This document shows, in pieces, positions 1 to 10,000 of a stretch of 31,266 nucleotides of DNA. Each line of letters opens with the position of its first letter. Position 1 is the first letter of the stretch. The stretch is from the NCBI GenBank assembly GCA_036554605.1, contig DATBMY010000278.1, positions 1 through 31,266 on the forward strand, given 5' to 3'. The position numbers and the translations under genes are program-made. The stretch is from DATBMY01 sp036554605. Its GTDB lineage: Bacteria > Acidobacteriota > Blastocatellia > UBA7656. The notes beneath the pieces were generated by a model. That model ran no database searches, was not told where the DNA came from, and saw nothing but the letters and a program-made list of their open reading frames with translations.

Positions 1-2063
1 GGATTGATCGAGCGCAAAAAGTATGTGCCCGCCCCCCAGGTCGTCGTTCCGCTATTGCGCATGGTGACGTTGACGGCCACCACCTGCCCGGCCGTCATCG
101 TCCCAGGCACGCTCTGCGACAGGAACTGCGCGTCGTTTGTCCCGCTTGGTGGGGGCGGAGGGCTTCCCCCGTCTCCTACCTGTATTGCGACATTCGTAGA
201 CATCTGTCCGAACGGGCTGACGGCGTCGCGCGCTACCTGCCACTGGAAGTTATATGTGCCGGGCGTCGTCGGCGCGGTCGCCTGGAACGTGAGATTCAAT
301 TGCTGCCCCGGCGCGACGTTGAAGAATGAAAGCAGCACGGTGTTGCCGCCCCAGAATACATTGTTAAGCGGGTTCTGCGACAACAGCCTGAGGCCGGAAG
401 ATCCCTGCCAGGTCTGCGTTCCGGTATTGAGCCAGTTAACGGTCGCCTGGAATACCTGACCCGGCGCGAGGGTCAACGGGACAGACTGGCTCAGGAACTG
501 CGCGTCATATCCCGCCCCCGCCTGCACGACATTAATTGAAAAAGCTCTCTGCGCGGTTGCGGATTGAGAATCGGTTACACGCAGGGTAAATGACGACGAG
601 CCGGCCGCGGTGGGCGTGCCCGTGATGGTGCCGTTTGAGTTGAGGGTGAGCCCCGCCGGGAGCGTGCCCAGCCCGGCGACAAGGCTCCAGCTATAAGGCG
701 CGGTGCCGCCGCTTGCGGCGAGCGTCTGCGAATACGATGATCCGGTCGTGCCTCCCGCAAGGCTCGAAGTCGTGATGCTGAGTGGCCCGCCTCCACCTCC
801 GCCCGATCCCGGATATATAAATACTATCCCGGCGAGGTCGTCGGCCATTATGGAAGCGCAACGGCCGTCGAAGTGCGCGAAGGCCGCCATAGTCGCGTTT
901 GAATCCTGCGAATGACCCAGCGCGAGCGCGTGGCCCAGCTCGTGAGTGGCGATCTCCCGAACCTGGCAGGAGTCTCCAAAATGGCACGACGCATACGGGT
1001 TAAAGGATACGAATCCTTGCGTGATGGCGAAATTGAACGTCGTGCCGCTTACTACTTTCGGCTGAAACCGCGTCCCGCTGTAGCCGCCCCATGCCAGTAT
1101 GCTCGCGCATCCCGGGCTCGGAGCATTTCTTCCGTCGCAGTTGTTAAAGACAACGTGAATACCGCCTACTCCGCTGCCGGGGTAGCAACTGCTCATATCG
1201 CCCGCGTAAGACATCACGAGCGCGGAGCCCGGTTTATTCGACCACGCGGCGGCGGCGGCGGCAAAATCGTTTATCGTGTTCGCGGAAGGCGCGCCTTCGG
1301 GATTGACTCTATAAATGACCGGCAGATTTGTGTCCGGCTCGTACCAGCGCGCGGGGTTGGTCGGGCTGATCAAGGTGAATTGCGGGTGTATGCGGCTTCG
1401 CCCGGACACGGACGCGAAATCGGCCGGGCGAGCAAGTACCGGCACGCCCGGATAATAAGACTGATCGAAGCTCGCCGAGCGTTCGAGATTTGTCTCCAGG
1501 TGTCTGAGCACCATGCCGCGGTACGCGCCCACCTCCATTCGGTCCGTGGAAGCGCCGTGCGCGTGGCCATCGTGCGAATCGAGCACGACAACATTTTCGG
1601 CATCAAGGTCGCGCACGACGAACTCGTGGCCGCTCACCTTATCCTTTACGATCGAAAATTTGCCGAGCAGCATCTGGTAGGTTCTAAGGCTGCCGTCGGC
1701 CCAGGTGTCGAGATATAGAAAGACATTCTCGCCGCGCTTGAATTCGGGATTGCCGTATGTGACATCAATACGGTCGCGGACCTGGCCGCCCAGCTCTTTG
1801 AGCACCACGCGGCGCTCGGTGATCTGGCCTTTCAGAACTTCCTTCACCTTTATCGTAATATAAGTAAAAATGCGATTCTGATCAGTGTCGAGAGCGCTTT
1901 CGATCTTTACGACCTTGCCGCGAAGGATCGCGCGCGCGCCTACTATCAAGTCGTCATCGGATGGACGAACGATTGTTGTCGCGAGCGTCGATTGAGCTGC
2001 CGCCAGAAGAAGGGCGAGAAGAAGGAATGATCTAAACCAGACCCGCCACAGAACGCGTTCCAT
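1..2063 (-). CDS. Secreted matrixin-like zinc metalloprotease with Ig-like repeats (3' end outside window)
   Basis: The frame is open from an ATG at 2063 to the left edge (687 codons, no stop). GGAGG lies about 5 nt upstream of the ATG, and the N-terminus is a typical Sec signal peptide with a leucine/alanine-rich core. The zinc-binding motif HELGHALALGHS sits at residues 374-385; it has Ala where matrixins (M10) usually have Gly before the third His. A Met-turn segment (SIMADD, Met406) follows, as the family requires. After a glycine-rich linker comes a putative-Ig (He_PIG-like) domain, then two copies of a module beginning DAQFLSQS and containing a TTW or QTW motif, which resembles the NBR1-type Ig fold. 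The reading is an exported or surface protease with adhesive or spacer modules. The substrate is unknown, and the C-terminus, including any anchoring signal, is not visible. Confidence 0.87.
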   Translation of the reverse strand, partial: MERVLWRVWFRSFLLLALLLAAAQSTLATTIVRPSDDDLIVGARAILRGKVVKIESALDTDQNRIFTYITIKVKEVLKGQITERRVVLKELGGQVRDRIDVTYGNPEFKRGENVFLYLDTWADGSLRTYQMLLGKFSIVKDKVSGHEFVVRDLDAENVVVLDSHDGHAHGASTDRMEVGAYRGMVLRHLETNLERSASFDQSYYPGVPVLARPADFASVSGRSRIHPQFTLISPTNPARWYEPDTNLPVIYRVNPEGAPSANTINDFAAAAAAWSNKPGSALVMSYAGDMSSCYPGSGVGGIHVVFNNCDGRNAPSPGCASILAWGGYSGTRFQPKVVSGTTFNFAITQGFVSFNPYASCHFGDSCQVREIATHELGHALALGHSQDSNATMAAFAHFDGRCASIMADDLAGIVFIYPGSGGGGGGPLSITTSSLAGGTTGSSYSQTLAASGGTAPYSWSLVAGLGTLPAGLTLNSNGTITGTPTAAGSSSFTLRVTDSQSATAQRAFSINVVQAGAGYDAQFLSQSVPLTLAPGQVFQATVNWLNTGTQTWQGSSGLRLLSQNPLNNVFWGGNTVLLSFFNVAPGQQLNLTFQATAPTTPGTYNFQWQVARDAVSPFGQMSTNVAIQVGDGGSPPPPPSGTNDAQFLSQSVPGTMTAGQVVAVNVTMRNSGTTTWGAGTYFLRSIN

Positions 2064-2073
2064 ACTTGCCTCC

Positions 2074-2639
2074 ACCAACAGGGACATCGCTCCCCTTGAG
2101 TTATTACAGATACAAGCCTGGAAACTGATATGAAGACCTGACGCGTTCCCACATACCCGCGGCCGGTTGAGGAAGCCGTCCTGAGGGTATCGCTTCCCGT
2201 CTCAAACAGTCGCTGCTTGATCTCGACTGATTATCTTGTGCTGCAAAGGGGCTTTTAATAATGGAGCCAGACCCATCTCGTATGCTTCTATGATCGCGCG
2301 TCTGCTCGATCAAATCGGGGCTTGTGTTGAATTCTTGCCTGGCCGTTGCCTGATGTTACTTAGGGGCGGATCAAGCTTAGGTGCCGATTCAACCACAATA
2401 CCCCCTATTTGTCAAACTTCAAGTTAAAGCAAAGGGCAGGCCATCAAAAATCAAAGCGGCTGCTCGCGCGCGCCATTACCGGGTCAGGGAAAGAAAGCGC
2501 GAATTTAATCGGGCCCGTTCCCAAGCCGCGGGCGCAAATCACCAGAAGCCACGGCTATAAACGCCGCTCGGCGGCACCCGTTATAGCATTTTGTGTCAGG
2601 TCCGGCTAAAAATGTTGCGCTTTACGTAGTGGCCGCCAG
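2074..2639. other. Non-coding gap, nothing recognised
   Basis: About 570 bp separate the divergent matrixin and glycosyltransferase genes. It is less GC-rich than its surroundings in places. It holds only short open frames with no ribosome-binding site or recognisable product. I see no tRNA, hairpin terminator or repeat. Promoters for the matrixin should lie at its left end, but no convincing -35/-10 pair is visible there. Confidence 0.5.
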
Positions 2640-2669
2640 TTGACTTTCGCGCGGCGCGGCGGATACTAT
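2640..2669 (+). promoter_or_regulatory. Sigma70-like promoter for the glycosyltransferase gene
   Basis: TTGACT (2640-2645), an 18-nt spacer and TACTAT (2664-2669) match the -35 and -10 consensus at five and four of six positions. Predicted start of transcription is about 2676, some 48 nt before the ATG at 2724. It lies inside the upstream extension of the frame, which argues against the earlier TTG start. Confidence 0.5.
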
Positions 2670-2723
2670 TTGGCTCGCTTTGGTGCGAGCATAGGCCCTG
2701 TCGGATCGAGAATACAAACCCCT

Positions 2724-3485
2724 ATGAAACTCTCCGTTGTTATCCCGGTCTATAACGAGGCGGCTACCGTTGCCGAGATAATCAGCCGCGTTCAAGCAGT
2801 AGAGATTCCCAAAGAGATAATCGTCGTCGACGACGGCTCGACCGATGGCACGCGCGACTCGCTCGCCGGCCTTGAAAGCCGTCACCCAAATCTTCGGGTG
2901 ATACTCCAGCCGCGCAACCGCGGCAAGGGCGCGGCGCTCAGGACCGGCTTTGAGCAAGCCACGGGCGATTACGTGCTGGTGCAGGACGCCGACCTCGAAT
3001 ACGACCCGTCGGATTATTCCGTGCTGCTCAAGCCTCTCGTCGAAGGCAAGGCCGACGTAGTTTATGGCTCGCGCTTCCTGACCACCAAAGAGCATCGCGT
3101 CCTATTCTTCTGGCACTCGGTAGGCAATCGCTTCCTCACGCTCATATCTAATATGTTTACGAACCTGAACCTCACCGACATGGAGACGGGCTACAAGGTC
3201 TTTCGCCGCGAGGTCATTCAATCCATAAAGATCGAGCAGGACCGCTTCGGATTCGAGCCGGAGGTGACGGTAAAGATAGCCCGCATGCGGCTGCGCATAT
3301 ACGAGGTCGGGATATCCTATTACGGGCGGACTTATGAAGAGGGCAAAAAGATAGGATGGCGCGACGGAGTAAAAGCGCTCTGGTGCATACTGAAGTATTC
3401 CGCAAAGACGCGCCGCTCGGCCCCGCGTTCCCTAACTGAGTCGCCCGCGCCCGCGCCCGCAAGCAAGGTCCTCGACCACCCCTGA
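2724..3485 (+). CDS. Family 2 glycosyltransferase, Dpm1/polyprenyl-phosphate type
   Basis: This 253-residue protein has the GT-A fold landmarks of family GT2: an N-terminal beta strand KLSVVIPVYNE, VVDDGSTDGT at 35-44, and a DAD (DXD-type) metal/nucleotide-binding motif at 88-90. The segment TDMETGYKVFRREV is characteristic of dolichol- or undecaprenyl-phosphate sugar transferases of the Dpm1/GtrB class. There is no C-terminal membrane pair, so it resembles the soluble Dpm1 form. The ATG at 2724 is preferred over an in-frame TTG at 2640 because homology begins directly at MKLSVVIP and a promoter overlaps the extension; the ribosome-binding site is weak. The stop lies 9 nt before the methyltransferase start, indicating co-transcription. 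The likely role is charging a polyprenyl phosphate with a sugar for envelope glycan or glycoprotein synthesis; the sugar cannot be told. Confidence 0.88.
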   Translation: MKLSVVIPVYNEAATVAEIISRVQAVEIPKEIIVVDDGSTDGTRDSLAGLESRHPNLRVILQPRNRGKGAALRTGFEQATGDYVLVQDADLEYDPSDYSVLLKPLVEGKADVVYGSRFLTTKEHRVLFFWHSVGNRFLTLISNMFTNLNLTDMETGYKVFRREVIQSIKIEQDRFGFEPEVTVKIARMRLRIYEVGISYYGRTYEEGKKIGWRDGVKALWCILKYSAKTRRSAPRSLTESPAPAPASKVLDHP

Positions 3486-3494
3486 TGCTTGGTG

Positions 3495-4394
3495 ATGAGC
3501 GGCATACTCCTGAAGATTGCAAAGCTATGTCTGCGGTCGCTTCCGGCCCGGCCGCCGGCCGATTACCTGAGCGTCGACAAGATCACCGACGAGGCGGGGC
3601 TGCGACAGGCGCAAGCAAGCTATGACGAGGAGCGCGATATAGGGCACGGCTTCCTGCGCTTTTTCGACGGCCGCGTGAAGCTTGAAGGCGAGATGCTGCT
3701 CGACCTCGGTTCGGGATACGGCGGAAGGAGCGTGGAGTTCAGCCGGGTGTCGGGCGCGCACGTCGTAGGCATAGACATATTCACCGAGGCCACGCGCCCG
3801 GCGCTGCTATTCGCGCGTTCGATGGGCGCCGGCGAAGTATCGTTCGTAACGGGCAAAGGCGAGCATCTGCCCTTTGCCGGCGCGAGCTTCGATATTGTGC
3901 TGTCGTATGACGTGCTCGAGCATGTCGAAAGCCCCGCCCGTACGCTTTGCGAGGTAATGCGCGTGCTCAAGCCCGGCGGGCGAATGCTTGCGGTCTTTCC
4001 CCCGTTTTATCACCCGACGGGAGCGCATCTGGAAGGATACGTTTCCAGGCTGCCTTACGCGAACCTCATCTTTCCGCCAAAAGTGTTGATCGCCGCGATA
4101 GATGAAATACTTCGAGAGCGGGGCGACGAGTTTCGCCCGCAGCCGCTCAGGCCGGCAGACCGACTCTACGCGCTCAACGGAATCACTATCGGAGGATTTA
4201 AGAGAATACTGAAAGGGTTGGAGTTCGAGGTCGAGCTGCTTGAGATGCTCCCGCTCATAAGCAAGAAAACGCGCAAGTATGAAGCATGGAAAATGCGTTA
4301 TTACGCCTGGATCTTTTATATGCTCGCCCGCGCGCCGCTCCTGCGAGAGTTGTTTACTCACCGCATCGTCGCAATACTGAGAAAGCCCGCGTGA
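3495..4394 (+). CDS. Class I SAM-dependent methyltransferase
   Basis: A 299-residue protein has the Rossmann-type SAM-binding motif LLDLGSGYGG at 68-77, the acidic end of beta-2 (VVGIDI), and the post-motif SYDVLEHVESP at 138-148 followed by VLKPGGRML, all standard for Methyltransf_11/25 families. The substrate is not evident; the position after a GT2 gene suggests methylation of a sugar or lipid-linked glycan. The start is ambiguous between TTG 3489, GTG 3492 and ATG 3495; ATG is chosen as the commonest codon and no site has a strong Shine-Dalgarno sequence. The C-terminal aromatic stretch around YYAWIFYMLARAP could contact the membrane. The gene converges on the transglutaminase-like gene with a 20-bp gap and no visible terminator. 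Confidence 0.82.
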   Translation: MSGILLKIAKLCLRSLPARPPADYLSVDKITDEAGLRQAQASYDEERDIGHGFLRFFDGRVKLEGEMLLDLGSGYGGRSVEFSRVSGAHVVGIDIFTEATRPALLFARSMGAGEVSFVTGKGEHLPFAGASFDIVLSYDVLEHVESPARTLCEVMRVLKPGGRMLAVFPPFYHPTGAHLEGYVSRLPYANLIFPPKVLIAAIDEILRERGDEFRPQPLRPADRLYALNGITIGGFKRILKGLEFEVELLEMLPLISKKTRKYEAWKMRYYAWIFYMLARAPLLRELFTHRIVAILRKPA

Positions 4395-4414
4395 AGCCCT
4401 CTGATCCCCCCACG

Positions 4415-5464
4415 CTATTTCTTCAGGTAGTAAAAATGGTGAAAGCCCGTGCCGTAGACGCCGCGCATAAAGCTTACCCACTTAAGCCGCTCTTTCATGT
4501 TGTAAGAGGCGAAGTGCTCTTCTTTGATAAGCGATGGGTCGAGCCGCACTTCATTGTAGCTGGCTATACGGCCCTCAGCGTTCAGATACTTTATGCCAAA
4601 GGTCGGGTCGTAGAGATGCCACGAGCCGTCGTGAAAGACCTCTACGACCGCGTGCGCGCCGGGCGGCTCCGCGCCGTCGATCAGGTGGAGAGAGCGCGCG
4701 CGGTATCCTCCTACGGCAAGCAGCGTCTGCATGGCGGTGGCCAGGTGGCCGCAGTACTGCGAGCCGGTTTCAAGAATCCGGCGCGGCGAGCCTATATCCC
4801 ATTGCGTCTCGTCGTAGTTGAGTTTGGTCGCGACGTGGCGGTTTATCGCGTCGATCTTCTCCTCATCGGTCGCCTTGCCCGCCGTCACGCGCTCGTAAGT
4901 CTCGCGGTAATACTCGCCGTTTTGCTTATCGAATTCTTCACCGGTAAAAGAGTTGATGCCGTATAGAGAATCTATACGCACCTGCTCGCCCCGGGTATTG
5001 TCGAGGCGGCCTATCTCAAATAAACCGCTTTCGGGATAATCCGCGGGGGCGCTCACTTCCACGAGCGTCCCGGTAAGGCCATCGGTTGAAATCAACAGGT
5101 CGTAACCGGCTCCCGGATACCACATCACGCCGGGCAATATGAAATTGCCATCGGCGTCGGAAAGCGTGGCCCAGCCCGAACGCGAATCGAGCTGGTGTAT
5201 GCCCGCGCCGCCCGACGCGACCTTGCCCGCTATCGACATGAATCGCGGTTCGTACCCTCTCCACCTGGCGACGGTCATCTCCGCTTTTATTGCCGCGCGG
5301 CGCAGCTTGTGACGAAAGTTCGGCGACCAGGGCAGGCCCGGCGCAAAGAGCAAAAGCGCGAGCCCCGCCGCAACCGCAAAAGCGACGAGCGCCCGCCGCC
5401 AGAACCGCCCGCCTCTTGCGACGGCGCCTGTTTCCGTTTCCTGTTCAACTTTTTGCGCCTGCAT
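4415..5464 (-). CDS. Membrane-anchored transglutaminase-like protein
   Basis: 349 residues. A single N-terminal hydrophobic segment at about 25-43 follows an arginine-rich stretch, predicting a signal anchor with the rest in the periplasm. Residues about 75-150 contain a DADGNF/PGA pattern similar to a carboxypeptidase-regulatory-like beta domain. The C-terminal half has the Cys-His-Asp arrangement of transglutaminase-like/cysteine-protease folds: Cys238 in SQYCGHLA, His271 in GAHAVVEV and Asp286 in YDPTFG. Bacterial members act as proteases, amidases or cross-linkers; the activity here is not determinable. It is transcribed divergently from the glycoside hydrolase across 66 bp. The start ATG has no strong ribosome-binding site. 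Confidence 0.72.
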   Translation of the reverse strand: MQAQKVEQETETGAVARGGRFWRRALVAFAVAAGLALLLFAPGLPWSPNFRHKLRRAAIKAEMTVARWRGYEPRFMSIAGKVASGGAGIHQLDSRSGWATLSDADGNFILPGVMWYPGAGYDLLISTDGLTGTLVEVSAPADYPESGLFEIGRLDNTRGEQVRIDSLYGINSFTGEEFDKQNGEYYRETYERVTAGKATDEEKIDAINRHVATKLNYDETQWDIGSPRRILETGSQYCGHLATAMQTLLAVGGYRARSLHLIDGAEPPGAHAVVEVFHDGSWHLYDPTFGIKYLNAEGRIASYNEVRLDPSLIKEEHFASYNMKERLKWVSFMRGVYGTGFHHFYYLKK

Positions 5465-5500
5465 AAACCTCTAACGCGCGGGAGCAACGCCTCGCGCGCG

Positions 5501-5509
5501 TGATAGAAT
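5501..5509 (+). promoter_or_regulatory. Possible extended -10 element before the glycoside hydrolase gene
   Basis: TGATAGAAT fits the extended -10 pattern TGnTATAAT with one mismatch. No clear -35 is present. The predicted start of transcription near 5516 leaves only about 15 nt before the ATG at 5531, consistent with the missing Shine-Dalgarno sequence. Confidence 0.35.
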
Positions 5510-5530
5510 CAAACCTGATCGTAAACAGCT

Positions 5531-6829
5531 ATGAGACTCATAAAACTTAAGACATTCTACGCGATTTTGCTCGGCCTGACAGCCCTCGTCGCGCCCGCGC
5601 GCGGCCAGTCGCAACGCCCGGCGCCGGTGCTCGGAGCCGACCTCTATTTCGCGAGCACGCCTTCGACTGTCGGCGAAGCCTTGCAGGACCAGGGGCGCGG
5701 CGACGAGATGGCCGAGGCCTTCAGGAGAGCTGGGATCAAAAGCCTCCGCTTCAGCTCGCACGGTTATTACAGCCATCGCGGCATTGATGCGACCGAGGCG
5801 GTCAAGATTGAAAACAAGCGCAAGAATCAATATCCATGGTTTGCGCTCGACCGCTACGTTGATTTTATCGCAAGGCATGATTTCACGACCGTATTCGGCA
5901 TAAACGTGGAAGAAGGCCCCGAGATCGCTCGCGACGCCGTCGAGCGATTCATCAATCGCGGATTGAAATCGAGGCTCGTCGCCATAGAGCTTTCAAACGA
6001 GCCGTGGCTCAGTCATCGCCCCTGGCAGCCGGAAGAGTACGCCGCGCGCGCGGCCAGCGTGGTCGAGCACCTGACGCCGCTCGGCGTGCCGTTCGCGCTC
6101 CCGCTCACCGTCGGCGGCGACAAGAACACTCCCACGAAACTTTCCGATAACGAATGGAATGAGCGAATGCTTCGCGCGTTTGCTTCTCGAATCGACCTGA
6201 AAAACCGCGACGACATATACGGCGTGCTCCACCTGTACTCGGATGGGATGCGCGGCAAAAGCGTAGACTATTTCAACCGCGCGGTGAGGCCGTTCGCCCC
6301 GCGCATGCGCTACCTCGTGACGGAGTTCAACATACGCCTGACGCTAAGCGACAACCCGCAGCTGACCAACAAGTACGCGCTTGAATTTGCCCGCAAGCTC
6401 GCCGACGTAATGGCGCGGCCGGAAATCGAAGCTATGTACGTCCATGCGGTCCCGATCCATTCGGTGCTCTACTGGTCGAACGGCAGGAAGTTCGCGACCG
6501 TCTCGGGCCAGGGCGACAGACGGCTAACGGGCGAAGCGATGTCGCGCGGGTGGCACCTTACGCCCGCGGGCAAAGTCCATGACCTCTTTTCTCGTCTCGC
6601 CTGGAACGGCGAGCTTATCGAATATCGCGGCGGCGGCTCTCAAAGCTACTGGGCAGTCGGCGGACCCGGCAATCGCATTGTCGTGACCTTTATAAATGAC
6701 ACCGGAAAGCAGGCAAAAAAGAGGATCAAGATCGCGGGGCGGGAGATGAACCTCGTCGCGCCGCCGCGCTCAATCGTATGCTACGACCGTGATGGGCGCG
6801 AGATCGAGCAACTGCCCCTGCCATACTAG
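5531..6829 (+). CDS. Secreted clan GH-A-like glycoside hydrolase
   Basis: 432 residues with a cleavable signal peptide (KLKTFYAILLGLTALVAPA, cut near residue 25). The body reads as a TIM barrel. The segment VAIELSNEPW places an Asn-Glu pair at 156-157 at the end of strand 4 (candidate acid/base Glu157), and YLVTEFNI places Glu265 at the end of strand 7 (candidate nucleophile). This is the two-glutamate layout of clan GH-A (families such as GH5, GH39, GH79). A small C-terminal beta-sandwich (about 360-432) resembles the extra domain of such enzymes. The family and the sugar cleaved cannot be assigned by eye. The stop codon TAG coincides with the left end of an intergenic repeat. Confidence 0.7.
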   Translation: MRLIKLKTFYAILLGLTALVAPARGQSQRPAPVLGADLYFASTPSTVGEALQDQGRGDEMAEAFRRAGIKSLRFSSHGYYSHRGIDATEAVKIENKRKNQYPWFALDRYVDFIARHDFTTVFGINVEEGPEIARDAVERFINRGLKSRLVAIELSNEPWLSHRPWQPEEYAARAASVVEHLTPLGVPFALPLTVGGDKNTPTKLSDNEWNERMLRAFASRIDLKNRDDIYGVLHLYSDGMRGKSVDYFNRAVRPFAPRMRYLVTEFNIRLTLSDNPQLTNKYALEFARKLADVMARPEIEAMYVHAVPIHSVLYWSNGRKFATVSGQGDRRLTGEAMSRGWHLTPAGKVHDLFSRLAWNGELIEYRGGGSQSYWAVGGPGNRIVVTFINDTGKQAKKRIKIAGREMNLVAPPRSIVCYDRDGREIEQLPLPY

Positions 6830-6948
6830 GGGCCTGAGGCCGGGGGCCGGGGGTCAGGGATTGTCTGCTGAGTAGCATCTCGAATTTGAAATAGTATATT
6901 TGAAATTCAGGAAACCCTGCCCCCCGACCTCAGGCCCCCGGCCCTTAG
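6827..6948. repeat. Intergenic inverted-arm repeat, copy A
   Basis: A G-rich left arm (6829-6860, containing GGCCTGAGGCCGGGGGCC) and a C-rich right arm (6915-6944) are imperfect inverted copies. They flank an AT-rich core at 6881-6910 that contains GAAATAGTATATTTGAAATT. The core recurs in copy B at about 18 kb and, inverted, in copy D at about 28 kb. The left end supplies the TAG stop of the glycoside hydrolase. RNA from either strand could fold into a long hairpin. Confidence 0.75.
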
Positions 6949-6990
6949 CTTGTCACCGAGGGCGGCTCTCTGCAAGAATAGGAACAGGCC

Positions 6991-7021
6991 GCTTGAAATA
7001 CTTGTGCCTTGAGTTTCAAGC
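6991..7021. repeat. 8-bp inverted repeat upstream of the fused spermidine-synthase-like gene
   Basis: GCTTGAAA (6991-6998) and TTTCAAGC (7014-7021) are perfect inverted copies separated by 15 nt, ending 43 bp before the ATG at 7065. The spacing would suit an operator or a small hairpin in the leader. A partial direct repeat (GAAATACTTG, then GAAATACCTTG at about 7036) overlaps and follows it. Function is unknown. Confidence 0.4.
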
Positions 7022-7064
7022 CTCGTAGGGCCTCGAAATACCTTGATTGCTCTAACAGAACCGG

Positions 7065-10000
7065 ATGGCCATATCGAAAGCAGCAAGACGCGCTGACCCG
7101 CAAAATACAGTCTGGGTCATACTGCTCTGCTTTTTCGCATCGGGCATGAGCGGCCTCGTCTATCAGGTAGTCTGGGTACGCGAGCTTGTTCTGGTCTTCG
7201 GCGCGACCACGTTCGCCGTGAGCACTGTGCTGACGGCCTTCATGGGAGGGCTCGCTCTAGGGAGTTTCTACTTCGGCCGCCGCTCCGAGAGAATAAGCCG
7301 GCCGCTGCGCCTCTACGGCATACTTGAGATAGCCATCGGACTTTATGGGCTCGCGGTCCCGTTCATCTTCGCCCTGCTGCCGGGCCTCTATCATCCCTTC
7401 TGGCAGTGGCTTCATTTATCGTTCTTCGCGCTCTCGATAGTCCGCTTCGTATTCGCGGCGCTGGTGCTCATACTGCCCACCGCGTTGATGGGCGCGACGC
7501 TGCCGGTGCTGTCGAACTTTTATGCGCGCGACGTCGGCCGCGTCGGGTTGCGCGTGGGCTCGCTTTACGCGCTCAACACTTTCGGAGCGGTGCTCGGCGC
7601 ATCGATAACGGGATTCTTGCTGATACCGGTCTTCGGCATGCGCGCAACGACCGCGGTCGCCGCCGCGATAAATATAATGCTCGGCGTGGTCTCGCTCTCG
7701 GTCGCGCGCGCAATAGGAGAGGGCGCCAAACCACAAAGCGATCAGCCTATCGAAAAGGCGCCCGCGCCCGGCATCGTCGATGTTAAAGGTCAGCGAGAGA
7801 AAAGAAAGCTCTTCGCGTGGTCCTCCCTCTTGCCGCGCGCTTTCCGCGCGAGTCGCAAGAGCACGCCCCAGCGGCGCGCCGCCGACCGCTCGCGTCGCCT
7901 CGAAATCTTTACTGTGCTCGTAGCGTTTGGCGTCAGCGGGTTCATCGCGCTTTCGTATGAAGTAATCTGGAGCCGGGTGCTGGCGCTTATAATCGGCTCG
8001 TCCGTCTATGCCTTCAGCATAATGCTGACGACCTTTCTGGTAGGGCTCGCGGTAGGCGCGTCGGTCGCGGCGCGTTTTGTCGACCGCTTTCGCCAGCCCG
8101 TTTTGGTCTTTGCGCTTCTTGAAGTCGGCATCGGCATAACGTCGCTCGTGGGCGCTTATCTGTTTAACGACCTCCCGTACATTTTCGTGCAGGTCTACAG
8201 GCTTGTCGGCAGTAACTCGTTCGAGCTGTTGCTGGTGGCTCGATTCCTCGTATCGTCGTTCGTGATGATCGTCCCGACGCTGTTGCTGGGCGCGCTCTTC
8301 CCGCTGGTGGTCAGGATAATCTCGCGCGATGAAACTTCTATGGGGCGAACCGTGGGCACGGCTTACGCGGCAAACACCGTCGGCTCGATACTCGGCTCTT
8401 TCGCGAGCGGGTTCGTGCTGGTGCCGTGGCTCGGGCTGCTCGATAGTCTCAGGCTGTGCGCGGCCTTGAATTTCGTAGTGGCGGCAGCGCTCTTTCTCGT
8501 CTTGCGGCGAGGCCGCGAACCCGAGGCTGCGAGCGGCAAGGGCAAGCGCGGCCGCGCGTATGTGAGACAGCCGCTCAAGTCGCAGCGCCTGCCGGCCCTG
8601 GGCATCACCGCTTCCGCGCTCTTGATCATTTTAATCATTCTTTTTCAGCCGCCGTGGGATAGCGAGGTGATGTCGAGCGCGGTCTATCGCTATGCGCCGA
8701 CCATGAGCAATATGACGCGCCAGGAGCTTTTCAGTTTTCTCAAGAGCGGGCAGGGCGAGACGCTTTTTTATAAAGAGGGTATAACCGCGACCGTCGCCGT
8801 TCAGAGACAGCAGGGCGGCCGCGTGCTCAAGGTGAACGGCAAGCCCGAAGCTTCGACCGCCGGCGATATGCCTACGCAGATTCTTATAGGCACGCTGCCG
8901 CTTCTGGCCCGCGAAAAGACCGACGACGTTCTGCTGATCGGGCTTGGGAGCGGCGTTACGCTCGGCTCCATCGAGCAGTTTCCCGTGTCGAGCGTAACCT
9001 GCGTCGAGCTTGAGCCTGCCGTGGTCGAGGCGACGCGCTTCTTCGAGGATGTCAATAACAGGCCGCTCGAAGACCCGCGCCTTCATCTCGTCTCTAACGA
9101 CGGCCGCAACTTCATATATACGACCGACAAGAAATTTGACGTTATCGTGTCCGAGCCCTCCAACCCGTGGCTCACGGGCGTGGCGAATCTTTTCACGCTC
9201 GAATACTTCAAGCGCGGGGCCGACCGGCTGAAACAGGGGGGCCTCTTCTGCCAGTGGCTTCAGATTTACGAGATGGTCCCCGAAGACGTGCGCACGCTTG
9301 TCGCCACGTTCCGCGCCGCCTTCCCATACGTCTATGTATTCCGCGGCGCGGAGGGCGATCTGATGATGCTCGGCAGCCGCGATTACCGCCCGCTCAATAT
9401 TGAGACGATCAATTCGCATTTCAAAAACGAGAAGGTCGCCGCCGACCACAGGCGCATCAGCACCGCGTCGGCCGCCGACGTAATCTCGCGCCTCTATCTC
9501 GGCCCGCGGGAGGTCTCGGCGTTCTCGCTCGGCGCGCCGCTCAATACCGATAATAACGCCCTCATCGAGTTCAACGCGCCGCGCCGCGTCGGCGCCGTCG
9601 AAGAGACTATCGAGCAGAACCGCCTGCAGCTTCTGGCACACGCCGCTTCGCCCCTGTTATATATTGAAGGCTTCGCGTCTTACAGGCCGCTGAGCATGCC
9701 GGGTCAGTACACGCCGTCGTCGCGGGCAGAGGCGGACTTTCTGATCGAGGCGGCGCTCGGCGCGGTCAAGCGCGATGATCGCGACCGCGCCCGCCAGCTC
9801 GTAGGCTATTCGCTTGAGCAAGCAGAGACCGCCCAGGCCCATAGCATAATGGGCGAGCTGAGATTGGACGCCGGGGATCAGACCGGCGCGGTCGAGGAGT
9901 GGCAGGCGTCGCTTCTGCTCGACCCGAATCACTTCTATTCGCTGATCAATCTGGGCAAGCTCTACTTGACAAATCAGGAAGTTGAAAAGGGCATGCTATA

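Noticed and set aside
912..1718. Plus-strand open frame of 268 codons
   Set aside because: Antisense to the matrixin catalytic domain, which has a signal peptide, HExxH and Met-turn.
2236..2609. Two small plus-strand frames in the 2.1-2.6 kb gap
   Set aside because: No ribosome-binding site, odd composition and no family resemblance; treated as non-coding.
8631..9641. Minus-strand open frame of 336 codons
   Set aside because: Shadow of the spermidine-synthase-like domain on the plus strand; no ribosome-binding site or recognisable motif.
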